Shown here: positions 1 through 8,785 of the stretch, one piece after another
How the letters are laid out: the number at the start of each line of letters is the position of its first letter
Numbering within the stretch: position 1 is the stretch's first letter
DNA from: Natrinema zhouii
GTDB lineage: Archaea > Halobacteriota > Halobacteria > Halobacteriales > Natrialbaceae
NCBI RefSeq assembly: GCF_013456555.2
Contig: NZ_CP084885.1
Coordinates: forward strand, 62,001 to 126,000
Direction of reading: 5' to 3'
DNA: 64,000 nt
Translations under genes and position numbers: made by a program
Notes under the pieces: generated by a model
Database searches by the model: none
Told to the model about the DNA's origin: nothing
Seen by the model: the letters and a program-made list of their open reading frames with translations, nothing else

Positions 1-1373
1 ATCATTGGGACACCATCGAACAGCCATGGAGCGACAATAATCCACATCGCAAGTGGAATGTTGAGGAACCTGACTGCTCTAGCGGGTTCACCAGTCGCAA
101 TCACGGTGAACGAGACCACTAATGAGCCGACGAGGTGGCTACTGTCAGCCATGAGTCCTGTCGTCCCGAAGAGGGTCGGTGAAAGCATAAGCCAGACGCC
201 AATTACCATCGCGGCGAGCAGCGTCCACGGGATCGAGACGCCCCAGAACGGCTCACTGACCGGCGAGTCGCCGATCGGCCGCGTCGACGTCTCGTCGACG
301 CCAGATTCATCTTCGGAGATCGTTCCACCCATCCAAAAGGCGGTCCAGAGGGTGTCGCCCTGGCGCATCCGCCGGACGAGATACTGGCCCATTGCGACGA
401 CCTCATCGACCGTCAGTGAGATCATCCACAACATGCCAAATGCAGACAGCAAACAGAGAGTACACCATGTCCCGACTAAGATTGGCTGGGAGATAACTAA
501 TAGTACTTGGATAAATCCAAGTGGGATCACGACAACGCCGAAGAAGGTGACCATCCAAGGCATCGTTCGCCAGCGCCGCCGGTCACCCATAAACCCCATA
601 AGAGCCTCGACCGCGTAGGCCACTGCACCGAGGCCAGCGTCGGAAACGGGAAAAGCCTTAGAGACATTTGATGTGAGGATCTGTTCAGTACCCGAACCGT
701 ACAGCGGGTCCCAGGCCGCGTCGATGTACCCGAGCTGGTAGGCGGCCATGTACCACGAGGCAAAGAAGCCAAACACACCGAGTACAATCAGTGGTGCACG
801 CTGTGCGCCCGTCGATGGATTGTATGACCACCCCGGCGGGACAGGTGGCCCCTCCATCTCTGAGCGCATTACGATAAGAATCGAGAACGTGATCACCATA
901 ATTCCGACGAGGGAGTTATTGGCGTAGGCAGTCGCGGTCGGCGCCCAGAACGCAATTGGCGAGAACAACAGCCAAAGGCCGACGAAGCCATTAGCGTAGT
1001 TAGCATAGCCACTCTCTCGATAAATCGTAAGGCCAGCCAGTGTAATGAGGAAGAATCCACTGATAATGCTGTTCCACCGCATTAATCCGCTCTCGTAGCC
1101 CAGCGTTGGCGTACTCGCAATTAACCAGAATCCTAGTGAAACAATAGCATACTGTGGCCACACTTCCTTCGTAGGATGGGTGAGCATCATCTCGCCCGGC
1201 CGCATTGATCCGTCATCGTCACCATCCTGCCCATCGTCAGCATTTTCGGCCTGACTATCACTACTGCCGTCATGCTGTTCGCCATCTCCAGCTCTCGAAT
1301 GCCGCTCACGCGCGTCGGTAGTCATGGCATCCTGTTCTCTGTTCGGGTCATCTTGTCTCTCGTTGTCGGTCAT
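1..1373 (-). CDS. SPW-repeat / VKOR-like multispanning membrane protein (3' end outside window)
   Basis: The minus-strand frame is open from ATG at 1373 to the window edge, so at least 457 codons are present and the C-terminus is missing. After a hydrophilic acidic N-terminus of about 70 residues it has many membrane segments. SPW-like motifs are visible (LFSPIAFW near the start, IVAPWLF at the window end). A middle segment contains GTWCTLC, the CxxC type of centre found in vitamin K epoxide reductase-like quinone/thiol oxidoreductases. I infer a membrane protein combining SPW repeats with a VKOR-like domain. The start was chosen because ATG at 1373 overlaps the upstream GH15 stop codon (ATGA), which implies co-translation. 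An internal ATG at 1325 is an alternative start. Function and substrate are unknown. Confidence 0.72.
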   Translation of the reverse strand, partial: MTDNERQDDPNREQDAMTTDARERHSRAGDGEQHDGSSDSQAENADDGQDGDDDGSMRPGEMMLTHPTKEVWPQYAIVSLGFWLIASTPTLGYESGLMRWNSIISGFFLITLAGLTIYRESGYANYANGFVGLWLLFSPIAFWAPTATAYANNSLVGIMVITFSILIVMRSEMEGPPVPPGWSYNPSTGAQRAPLIVLGVFGFFASWYMAAYQLGYIDAAWDPLYGSGTEQILTSNVSKAFPVSDAGLGAVAYAVEALMGFMGDRRRWRTMPWMVTFFGVVVIPLGFIQVLLVISQPILVGTWCTLCLLSAFGMLWMISLTVDEVVAMGQYLVRRMRQGDTLWTAFWMGGTISEDESGVDETSTRPIGDSPVSEPFWGVSIPWTLLAAMVIGVWLMLSPTLFGTTGLMADSSHLVGSLVVSFTVIATGEPARAVRFLNIPLAMWIIVAPWLFDGVPM

Positions 1374-3283
1374 TGGGTACCTCGTTGCTTGTTGTCGTTC
1401 GACTGACGAACGATCCCCTTGTTCAGGCCGTTTTGCTCGATTGACTCGTCACGCCCGAGCGGTGCTAGCTTGCTGTCCGATCCGTCTGCGTCGGCGAGAT
1501 AGAGTACACTGTTGATAAGTCCGATGTGGCTGTACGCCTGTGGGAAGTTACCAAGCTGTTCGCCAGTGTCGGGATCAACGGCCTCAGCTAGTAGGCCAAG
1601 TGGACTAGTATACTCGAGGACGGACTCAAGATGGTTGATTGCCTCATCGGTCCGTCCCGCGAGCGTGAGAGCTGTGACGAGCCAGAACGAGCAGACGATG
1701 AACGGACTTGCCTCGCCTGGGAGTCCATCGTCGCCCTCATACCGCTGAACCAGTCCATCGTCAGTCACCAGTCGGTTGATCGTCGCATCAATAGTTCCCT
1801 GAACGCGCGGATCGTCGGGAGGAAGAAAACCAACGACGGGAATAAGTAAATTGGCCGCATCGAGCGCCTCATCGTCGCTGAACGACTGCACGAAACTGTT
1901 TGCAGAGTCGCTGAACCCCTGCTCGAGGGTCGCCTCTCGAACGTCTTCACAGCACGTCCTCCAGCGCTCGAGCGGGGCCGACACATGGTCGCCAGCAGCC
2001 TCTGCGAGCTTAATCCCGCGGTCTAGCGCCACCCAGCACATCACTTTCGAATAGACGTACTGCTGGGGGTCGTCCCGGGCCTCCCAGATACTGGCGTCGG
2101 CCTCGTCCCAGCCTTCACAAACGTAGTCGATGAGATCGCACATAACTTCCCAGTCGTCGGCTGTTATTGACCCACCGTATCGAATACTCTCGTAAATCGC
2201 GAGGATTAGCTCACCATAAACATCGAGTTGGTGCTGTTCCCGGGCTGCATTACCGATACGAACAGGGGAAGATCCCCGGTATCCCTCAAGATGGTCGAGA
2301 ACGAATTCTTCGAAATCACCACCACCATGGAGACCATAGACCGGTGGGAGTGCTGCAGGGTCGTGGTTCTGGCAGTGGTCGAGACAAAGCTGGAAATATG
2401 AGGTGGCCTCCTCGAGGTGGCCTAGTTCGGACAGGGCTCGAACGGTAAAGGCCGCGTCACGAATCCAGTTAAACCGGTAGTCCCAGTTGCGTACACCGCC
2501 GAGGTCTTCCGGTAGCGAGGTAGTCGGGGCTGCACACACCGCACCCGTCTCCCGGTGAATCAAGAGTTTGAGGACCAGCAATGACCGTACGGCCAGGTCG
2601 TGCCATTGGCCACCGATAGGAGAATCTATTTCGTCACAGTCGGGGGCCCACGCCTGCCAGTAGTCAACAGTCTCCTCGAGCGTCGCCTGGTGGCGCGACG
2701 GCTTGAGGGAGATTTCCTTGCCGTATCCAAGGATCAGCCAGTGCGTCTCATCAGCCTCGAGCGTCACCGTGGTGAACACACCGTGTCCGTCGGTCACTGG
2801 ATCAAGCGAAATGTCGCTTGAAAGGAAAGCTCGTTCATCGGTACCAGTCGCGATGATACCGTTAGCCGTCGACTCGATTGCGGGCACGTCTCGCGCATAG
2901 TCAAAGCGTGGTTTAAACGTAATCTCAAATTCGAATGGGCCATTGTTGCAGTCCAGTTTCCGATAGACGGCGGGTGGTAGGTCATCCGATCCAGTTACCC
3001 CGGAGATGGGCATGAAGTCTGTCACCGTCGCGCTACCGCTAGCGGTCTTGAAGGCTGTCTCGAGGATGTTAGTCCGGTTGCGATACTGCTGGACCGATTC
3101 GAACGACTGCGCCGGCTGTATGGCGAAGTGGCCGCCACGGTCGGCATCTAACAACGCAGCGAAGACGCTCGGTGACTCGACGTGTGGAAGCGGGCACCAG
3201 TCAATGGAGCCGTCACTACCGACTAAAGCGACCGTATTCCCGTCACCAATCGCGCCGTATTCTTCGAGGTGTTTATACTCCAT
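1370..3283 (-). CDS. Glycoside hydrolase family 15 protein (glucoamylase/trehalase-like)
   Basis: The 637-residue protein has the GH15 layout. The N-terminal beta domain carries the YGAIGDGNTVALV and GSIDW signatures (residues 9-29). The C-terminal (alpha/alpha)6 catalytic domain contains NWDYRFNWIRDAAF near residue 266, and a later GEASPFIVCSFWLV segment carries the second acidic residue region. Family members cleave terminal alpha-linked glucose from starch, dextrin or trehalose; which substrate applies cannot be read from sequence. No signal peptide or membrane segment is seen, so it is probably cytoplasmic. Its stop overlaps the start of the SPW/VKOR-like membrane gene by 4 bp, so the two form an operon. 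The full family length argues that it is intact. Confidence 0.9.
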   Translation of the reverse strand: MEYKHLEEYGAIGDGNTVALVGSDGSIDWCPLPHVESPSVFAALLDADRGGHFAIQPAQSFESVQQYRNRTNILETAFKTASGSATVTDFMPISGVTGSDDLPPAVYRKLDCNNGPFEFEITFKPRFDYARDVPAIESTANGIIATGTDERAFLSSDISLDPVTDGHGVFTTVTLEADETHWLILGYGKEISLKPSRHQATLEETVDYWQAWAPDCDEIDSPIGGQWHDLAVRSLLVLKLLIHRETGAVCAAPTTSLPEDLGGVRNWDYRFNWIRDAAFTVRALSELGHLEEATSYFQLCLDHCQNHDPAALPPVYGLHGGGDFEEFVLDHLEGYRGSSPVRIGNAAREQHQLDVYGELILAIYESIRYGGSITADDWEVMCDLIDYVCEGWDEADASIWEARDDPQQYVYSKVMCWVALDRGIKLAEAAGDHVSAPLERWRTCCEDVREATLEQGFSDSANSFVQSFSDDEALDAANLLIPVVGFLPPDDPRVQGTIDATINRLVTDDGLVQRYEGDDGLPGEASPFIVCSFWLVTALTLAGRTDEAINHLESVLEYTSPLGLLAEAVDPDTGEQLGNFPQAYSHIGLINSVLYLADADGSDSKLAPLGRDESIEQNGLNKGIVRQSNDNKQRGTQ

Positions 3284-3366
3284 GATCAGGTATCCCTGTT
3301 ATCGTTTCGTGCACAGATCGCTCGCCAATTGTCGGTTGACTCGTTAATGTTGCCGAGCCATGTTCC

Positions 3367-3741
3367 CTATTCGGCAGTCACACGAAAGGGCGGGGCACGG
3401 CCGGCAGCGGATGCGACGTATGCGTTGTAGCTTCCGAAACTCGCCATGATGGTCCCACAGATGACATCATTCCACAACGATAGACCCTCGAGGCCAAGGA
3501 CAAACGGCGCAACGACAAGCCAGAGTCCGAGAATCGTTACGAACCCCGCGCCGTTCGCGCTAACAGGTCGTCGTCTGTTGGCTCTAGCATAGTTATAGCC
3601 AGCAACGAGGGCGATCGCGGTTCCGACAAGGACGTCATTCCAGCGACCTACCGCCGGCGCGCCGAAAACGAACGGGGCCGCGATCAGCCAACAGCCAAGC
3701 ACACCGTTTCCGCCGGCGGTGAGTTTCGTCAGCATGTTCAT
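3367..3741 (-). CDS. SPW repeat membrane protein
   Basis: A 124-residue protein with four hydrophobic segments arranged as two repeats. Each repeat holds a LWxIAAPFV/LWLVVAPFVLG-like helix followed by a RWNDVLVG or LWNDVICG motif. This is the SPW (PF03779-type) two-helix repeat common in haloarchaea. It should sit in the cytoplasmic membrane; its function is unknown. It lies 84 bp upstream of the GH15 gene on the same strand and may share its promoter region. It shows no frameshift or truncation. Confidence 0.85.
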   Translation of the reverse strand: MNMLTKLTAGGNGVLGCWLIAAPFVFGAPAVGRWNDVLVGTAIALVAGYNYARANRRRPVSANGAGFVTILGLWLVVAPFVLGLEGLSLWNDVICGTIMASFGSYNAYVASAAGRAPPFRVTAE

Positions 3742-3814
3742 ACTCCAGTGCTCGTGTTCGACTTGATCAGGAGCAGTTAGCGCGTGTAACTACAAATCGT
3801 GGTGAACGAGAACC

Positions 3815-4168
3815 TCAGGCTGAGGCCATGTTTCGACAGGTCTCTGCGCACTTTCGAAGGACATCTGCACAGACCTGACAGTGCTCATCATCGTGCTGCT
3901 CACACTCGTCTGCACACTCCTCACACGCATCAGCAGTGATGGCAGCAATATCTGTTCGGTAACCAGAGTCGCGAGCCATGAATCGCGCATGCAGAGTGAC
4001 TAAGTCTGCGACGTCCCGACAAAGTCGGAGGCACTCGGCCATCTCCTCGCCTTGGCCAGCACACTCATCAGCGCACCATTCACAGGCCTGAGCACACTCT
4101 AGGCAGCTGTCGATACACTCTTGCATCTCCTCATTCTCGCTCACGTGGTCAATCTCGGTTAGTGCCAT
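3815..4168 (-). CDS. Four-helix-bundle copper-binding protein (Csp-like)
   Basis: A 117-residue Cys-rich helical protein. CxxxC/CxxC spacings recur: CIDSCLECAQACEWCADEC in the first half, CEECADEC and CQVCADVLRKCAETC in the second. This is the pattern of cytosolic Csp proteins (DUF326) that store Cu(I) inside a four-helix bundle. No export signal is visible, so cytosolic copper storage is inferred. A close paralogue about 3 kb away (6941-8761) is destroyed by an IS, so this copy may be the only active one. The copper pump and chaperone genes lie at 39.9-42.5 kb. Confidence 0.88.
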   Translation of the reverse strand: MALTEIDHVSENEEMQECIDSCLECAQACEWCADECAGQGEEMAECLRLCRDVADLVTLHARFMARDSGYRTDIAAITADACEECADECEQHDDEHCQVCADVLRKCAETCRNMASA

Positions 4169-4457
4169 TGCAGTCGAGTAGACAGTGTAGACCCATTTTG
4201 TTATCCATACCCCATGACAAATAGGCGAAATAGTGAGGGACGAAACTCTACGTGGGAACTGCAGTATGCATAATTGGTGAGGTCCTGGTAATAGTCTATT
4301 ACCTCCCGTCTATATCATCTAGCCCAACTATTATTTTCCAACTGAATACGATATATAATAGTAATAATATAACACCATCATATTAGCCTTGAAGGATTCG
4401 TATGACGGTTAAATAGCAGGCTAGAGCTTGATGTGTAGAAGACATGGAGGTCACAGT
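4169..4457. promoter_or_regulatory. AT-rich divergent promoter region
   Basis: This spacer separates the minus-strand csp gene from the plus-strand membrane pair. It contains a long A/T-only tract around 4340-4375 in a GC-rich neighbourhood, suitable for TATA elements in both directions. A GGAGGT ribosome-binding site 6 nt before ATG 4458 decides that start. No long ORF was seen. Confidence 0.4.
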
Positions 4458-4778
4458 ATGCCTCATTCCATCGTTCATCTCCTTAGCATCCCCTTCATAA
4501 TCGTTGCGAGTGCGGGTGCTGGGATATTCGCGCTCCTCTCATGGGGTATCTTCCGGAGGTCCCCCTTCGGGACGGCGATTGCCCTCCTTTCGTTTGGGAT
4601 GATTATACTAACGGTCTATCACGTGATGCTATTCACCACTGAAGTAGAGCCACTAGTCCCTCATGTACTCCGAAGTGCAGTAAACACAATTATTGCAATT
4701 TTTATTGGCCTACTCATATTACGTCATCACCAACTCCAGAATAATCAAATGACAGGTGAAGAGCCATGGATGGAGTAG
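4458..4778 (+). CDS. Small three-helix membrane protein, partner of downstream winged-helix membrane protein
   Basis: A 106-residue hydrophobic protein with three predicted membrane segments (LLSIPFIIVASAGAGIFALL, TAIALLSFGMIILTVYHV and VNTIIAIFIGLLIL) and a short polar C-tail. I chose ATG 4458 rather than an ATG 30 bp upstream because GGAGGT precedes it at good spacing. Its 3' end overlaps the next gene by 13 bp, so the two are translationally coupled. No family was recognised. Context suggests a membrane sensor subunit for the adjacent membrane-tethered DNA-binding protein. Confidence 0.7.
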   Translation: MPHSIVHLLSIPFIIVASAGAGIFALLSWGIFRRSPFGTAIALLSFGMIILTVYHVMLFTTEVEPLVPHVLRSAVNTIIAIFIGLLILRHHQLQNNQMTGEEPWME

Positions 4779-5347
4779 TTTCCTTCGTCTGGTATAATCT
4801 AGTGATCGGGATCATAGTCGCCATTGAACTCTGCTACTTTCTCTATCTTGAGACATCGGTAACGGCATACCGTCAATTCGTCCTCACCACCGTAGGTGGG
4901 TTAGTTCTCGCAGTGGTCGGGGGACCGATCACTGAATTGATGGCGCCATCTCTGGTCCACTTTGTCCATGGGATCGCTGCACTGTTGGTGATCCTCGGTC
5001 TCTACAATCCCGTAACAAATGATCTCCGGTCTGCAGAGTGGTCACAGGTACTACTGAGTGAACCGTCTCAAGTCCGCCATCCGGCCGAGTGGATGACACC
5101 AATGGACGACGAAATTCTCAATGTATTCTACAACACCAATTTGGTTCTAACGCCCTCGATTATCGCATTCAACATCGGTTTCAGTCAGAAGGAGGTCAAC
5201 CGTCGTCTAACCGAATTAGAGGCACATGGGCTCGCCAAGAGGGTAGAACGAGGAAAATATAAGCTAACACAACACGGCGAGCAATACCTCTGTGGGCAAC
5301 TCTATAGGTCCACCTCAAGGATAGACGAGGAGAGTGGAATTCCGTGA
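4766..5347 (+). CDS. Membrane protein with C-terminal winged-helix domain
   Basis: A 193-residue protein in two parts. Residues 1-95 hold about three membrane helices (WYNLVIGIIVAIELCYFLYL, VLTTVGGLVLAVVGGPI, VHFVHGIAALLVILGLY). Residues 110-185 resemble a PhiH1-repressor-like winged helix: MDDEILNVF, SQKEVNRRLTELEAHGLAKRV, GKYKLTQHGEQYL. I infer a membrane-anchored one-component transcription factor that senses through the membrane together with the overlapping upstream gene. No regulator target is visible. Downstream is an AT-rich spacer. Confidence 0.7.
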   Translation: MDGVVSFVWYNLVIGIIVAIELCYFLYLETSVTAYRQFVLTTVGGLVLAVVGGPITELMAPSLVHFVHGIAALLVILGLYNPVTNDLRSAEWSQVLLSEPSQVRHPAEWMTPMDDEILNVFYNTNLVLTPSIIAFNIGFSQKEVNRRLTELEAHGLAKRVERGKYKLTQHGEQYLCGQLYRSTSRIDEESGIP

Positions 5348-5677
5348 TAGAACTATATACCCTATATGTATACCTTGTTTATATATATATATTAGAACAT
5401 CATTTTTATAGATAGGTATACTAACCCGTAGCAAGAGCCACCGAGTGCACCAGTACTTGCTGCCGAAGTCGGGTTTCAAGATCATCCCTTCGGGTGAGTT
5501 CCGCGAACTCGTTGTATACGTTTGCCATTTGGAACTCGCGGATGCGCCTTCACGGTTATCCTAGTTCATCGATAGAACAAGAGCAAGTTCAGTCTAATTT
5601 TTAAGGAAATCAATTTATATGGCGTCGCTCCATCTCATAGCGGAGTTATCAGGTATAGTCGAGGAAGATACCCCTAG
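5348..5677. other. Intergenic region, AT-rich, possible 35-codon ORF
   Basis: The first 75 bases are strongly A/T-rich (alternating TATATA near 5380). On the minus strand a short frame, 5421-5528, encodes a 35-residue polar helical peptide beginning MANVYNEF. It has no recognisable family and may be a gene remnant. Nothing else was seen. Confidence 0.3.
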
Positions 5678-6679
5678 TTACTTCTCGTCTTGGGAGGGCC
5701 ACTGCCGTGCATCGGAGTTCGCGAGACCAAGTAACACTCGTCGACGTTTGCTCAACTTATCAAAAGATGAGGCGAATTCATTATCAGACACAGTTGGGAT
5801 ACCTTTCTCGCGGAGGATATCTAGATTACGTGTAGAAGGAGTATGTGCAGCAGGTTCAACAAAGGTATGTTGAAGTGTTTCAAGGTAATTTTGGACGCCT
5901 GTACGTGCACTCTTAACGATGATTTTGTCAGGTTGATCTTGTTCTGGGACCCCAAACTGGAGAATGGTTAACATTTCGTCAAATATAATAATACTGATTA
6001 CCGGTGCCTTATTATCCTGTTGGCTATGAAAATAATGAAGAACAGGGTATGCCTTATGGTTCGTCGTAAGGGTATTGAGCTGTGTTGTAAGCGTATTTAG
6101 CGGTAGTTCAAGTCCTCGAAATTTTTCTCCATCCCAGCTAGTTTGGATGATCTCTTCACTTGTTGTACCGAGTCCCCTTACATTGCTGGCAAACGAACGT
6201 TTTTGTGTGACAGCATCAAGAACTGAAAGCATATATGTAATGGCCAATGTGACGAAGAGTAGTCCACTGGCTGTCATAATTACCGTCAACATCTGCCACA
6301 CCCCCTTTCGTGGAGCGAAATCACCAATTCCTAACGTAAATATCGTGTACCCAGTGAAATAGATCCGGTCATACCAAGAGATCGGTCCCCGATTAAGAGT
6401 ATCAATGAGGGCACTCTCAGAACTAGCAAAAATAAGGGTCCATGCGCTCCAAAGAAGTATAATCCATACTATGAGACCAAGAGCGAGAATTAACGGTCCT
6501 GAGAGACTAAGTAGTCGGGAATTTCTTTTTCCAATTCTACGTAGAAGTCGCCACGTCCCCTCCATCACCAGTGATGTAATTGGACCTGCGCCTTCCGCAA
6601 TCCAGAGCGTCGTCCATAGGAGATCTCCAGTAACACTAATAAGAAGGACAATACCAAGGACAAGATAAATCACATTCAT
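5678..6679 (-). CDS. Potassium-channel-like (ion channel family) membrane protein
   Basis: A 333-residue protein with N-terminal membrane helices followed by a pore module: a helix, the re-entrant segment FTGYTIFTLGIGDFAP near residue 112, and a third helix. TLGIGD aligns with the K+ selectivity filter TVGYGD, with Leu and Ile in place of Val and Tyr. Residues from about 165 form a soluble C-terminal region without a recognised RCK/TrkA domain. Ion selectivity is therefore uncertain; cation conduction is inferred from fold. It stands alone on the minus strand, with an AT-rich leader upstream. Confidence 0.78.
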   Translation of the reverse strand: MNVIYLVLGIVLLISVTGDLLWTTLWIAEGAGPITSLVMEGTWRLLRRIGKRNSRLLSLSGPLILALGLIVWIILLWSAWTLIFASSESALIDTLNRGPISWYDRIYFTGYTIFTLGIGDFAPRKGVWQMLTVIMTASGLLFVTLAITYMLSVLDAVTQKRSFASNVRGLGTTSEEIIQTSWDGEKFRGLELPLNTLTTQLNTLTTNHKAYPVLHYFHSQQDNKAPVISIIIFDEMLTILQFGVPEQDQPDKIIVKSARTGVQNYLETLQHTFVEPAAHTPSTRNLDILREKGIPTVSDNEFASSFDKLSKRRRVLLGLANSDARQWPSQDEK

Positions 6680-7113
6680 TATTTCCCCATATTATATAAA
6701 TTAGTAATCAACTGATGGCTATTATTGCTGTCAAAATCCATCTAAAGCGGTCCCCTTACTCCTTCTTTTGTCCTCAGCTATGATCACATGTCTGCTTTCA
6801 ATATAATGGATTGGTAGGATCCATCCTTAGGACTGTATGAAAGACTAGATTATGAGCTACTCATAGGTAGTATTTCTTCCATTTCTATGTTAAATATGAC
6901 AGGGGGTTGCAGAAATAGATGACCGCAGGTGATTAGCGGTTTAGGCGCTCATCATATTTCGACAGCTTTCAGCACAGTCCCGTAGCGCGTCCGCACACAC
7001 CTGACAGTGTTCTGCGTCATGGCGCTCACATTCTTCGGCGCATTCCTCGCACGCACCGGCACAGGCTTCGGCAAGTTCTGCGCTGTAATTCGAATTTCGG
7101 GCCATGAAACGTG

Positions 7114-7121
7114 CATGCAAG
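7114..7121. repeat. 8-bp target-site duplication (partner at 8581-8588)
   Basis: CATGCAAG is directly repeated on both sides of the IS, at 7114-7121 and 8581-8588, and restores the csp frame when one copy is removed. Confidence 0.9.
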
Positions 7122-8580
7122 CTGTCCCGTTTCGAGTATTTAAATCCGATGTCAGGCCGTCATGTTCGGCCTGATGACCGAAACGGTTCATACCCTGACA
7201 CAGCGTTCTTCTGACCAGAATCTCAGCGGAGGGAGTTGTCAGTCAGCCACGACTGCAAGCGAATTTTACTCGCTGCTCGACGAAGTCGACAGCGAGTTCA
7301 TCGCCGAGAAGTTCGATATCGGCACCTACACGAACAAGCACGACTTTGAGAACCATCTCAAGGTCGGCGTCTTCGAGGGCATCAATCCGTCTGACTCGCT
7401 CGCTGAACTTGCAGAGAAAACAGCCACACATGATCAGCTCGAGGAAATGGCTGCATCAACGTTCTCCCGGCGAACGAACGACCGCGACTACCGCGCGGTC
7501 GTTCGTCTCTTCTTCGAGCTACTCCATTCGCCCCAGCTGTATCACCAACGCAGTGTTCAGCGCAAGCGGCTCGAATGGCTCGATCGAGCAGTTGTCGCTC
7601 TCGACGGAACAAATCTCGCTCTCACCAGGTCGGTCGCTGTTCCAAGTGAACTGCATGACAGCGAAGCCATTGATGAGATTAAGCCAGGTGACCGTGGCCT
7701 CAAATTCAACTTCGCTGCACGTGTGGACGGACACGCCAAGCAGCCTCTTGGCGTGTCTGTCACAGCGGGCGAAACACGCGAACCAACTCAGTTCGACCAT
7801 CTCCAAGGCGATGTCGAGGTCTTCGCAGACCTCGACTCGCCAATTCGCGTGTTCGACCGTGGCTATCTCGACTATGACCGTTTCTGTGCGCTGAAAGAGC
7901 GTGAAGAGGACTTCGTGTGTTTGTTGCAGTCAGATTCTCGGGTCGATGTCCTGGAGCGAATCCAGGACATTGACATCACTGACGAAGCAGGGACACGACA
8001 CGTACGCGACGACTTGATTGAACTGGCCGAGACCAGCGAAACGTTTCGGCGGATCGTATTTGAAGACGTGGACGGAGAGGAGATAGCGTATCTAACGACG
8101 CTATCTCCGGAGAAGTACGATCCTGTGGACGTGATGAACATCTACACGCTTCGGACGTTAATCGAGATTCTGTTTCGTGAGCTAAAGCAGTATACGAACA
8201 TCGAGAACTTCCATTCACAATCGGTAAACGGCGTGTTGTTCGAGTTGTTCTGTACGCTGATTGGTTACGTGCTGGTCGAGTGGTTCCGGCACTGCCACCC
8301 ACTTCGGGGTGGCGTGCCGGAAGCAGTCCGTCTCATTCGTACACGCTGGAACAAGTCGCTTCCCGTGTACGGGTGAATCATCTGATAACGCCGTGAGAGC
8401 GCCGCCGCAGGAGCGGCGGCACTCTCCAGACAGGTGATTACCAGGCTATTGAGGCTGAGTCTGGACGATTGCGGCTGGTAGATTACGTCTTCATCCCTTT
8501 GAACTGCTTTGCGATCTGACAGACCATAGTCTCTTGCGTTGTTGCTTGCTCGGTAACCTTATCACGTCGAAACGGGACAG
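7122..8580 (+). mobile_element. IS4-type (ISH8-like) insertion sequence, complete
   Basis: A 1459-bp element bounded by inverted repeats CTGTCCCGTTTCGA (left) and its complement (right), flanked by the CATGCAAG duplication. It carries one transposase gene and a strong GCCGCCGC/GCGGCGGC hairpin at 8401-8420 just after the transposase stop, possibly a terminator or translational shield. Two damaged relatives occur at 12183-12990 and 55.9-56.7 kb. Confidence 0.88.
7174..8376 (+). CDS. IS4-family DDE transposase (ISH8-like)
   Basis: About 400 residues with an RNase H-like DDE core: first Asp in VVALDGTNLAL, second in IRVFDRGYLDYDRF, and Glu in IEILFRELKQY (the Y-R/K-E type signature). ATG 7174 (MTETVHTL) is preferred over ATG 7162, which sits inside the palindrome GTCAGGCC/GGCCTGATGAC. 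The gene is intact and the element probably still mobile. It lies on the plus strand, opposite to the disrupted csp gene. Confidence 0.85.
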   Translation: MTETVHTLTQRSSDQNLSGGSCQSATTASEFYSLLDEVDSEFIAEKFDIGTYTNKHDFENHLKVGVFEGINPSDSLAELAEKTATHDQLEEMAASTFSRRTNDRDYRAVVRLFFELLHSPQLYHQRSVQRKRLEWLDRAVVALDGTNLALTRSVAVPSELHDSEAIDEIKPGDRGLKFNFAARVDGHAKQPLGVSVTAGETREPTQFDHLQGDVEVFADLDSPIRVFDRGYLDYDRFCALKEREEDFVCLLQSDSRVDVLERIQDIDITDEAGTRHVRDDLIELAETSETFRRIVFEDVDGEEIAYLTTLSPEKYDPVDVMNIYTLRTLIEILFRELKQYTNIENFHSQSVNGVLFELFCTLIGYVLVEWFRHCHPLRGGVPEAVRLIRTRWNKSLPVYG

Positions 8581-8785
8581 CATGCAAGGTGGTGAGATCG
8601 GCCACGTCCCGACAGAGTCGTAGACACTCGGCCATCTCCTCGCCTTGGCCAGCGCATTCGTCAGCACACCACTCGCACGCTTGAGCAGCTTCAAAACAGT
8701 TATCAATACACTCTGCCATCTCCTTATTCTCGCTCACGTGGTCAATTTGAGTTAGTGCCATCGAGTGTAGACAATGTGAGGTCAT

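Larger units (their letters stand above)
6941..8761 (-). pseudogene. Second copper-binding csp-like gene, split by an IS element
   Basis: The N-terminal half lies at 8761-8581 (MALTQIDHVSENKEM and CADECAGQGEEMAECLRLC). The C-terminal half lies at 7121-6941 (CEECAEECERHDAEHC, ending RNMMSA). Removing 7122-8580 and one copy of the 8-bp repeat CATGCAAG joins the frame perfectly as TTLHARFMAR, the same junction as the intact paralogue at 3815-4168. The original gene therefore encoded a Csp-like protein of about 117 residues and was inactivated by a single clean transposition. The interrupted ORF now runs a short distance into the IS and stops. Confidence 0.9.
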
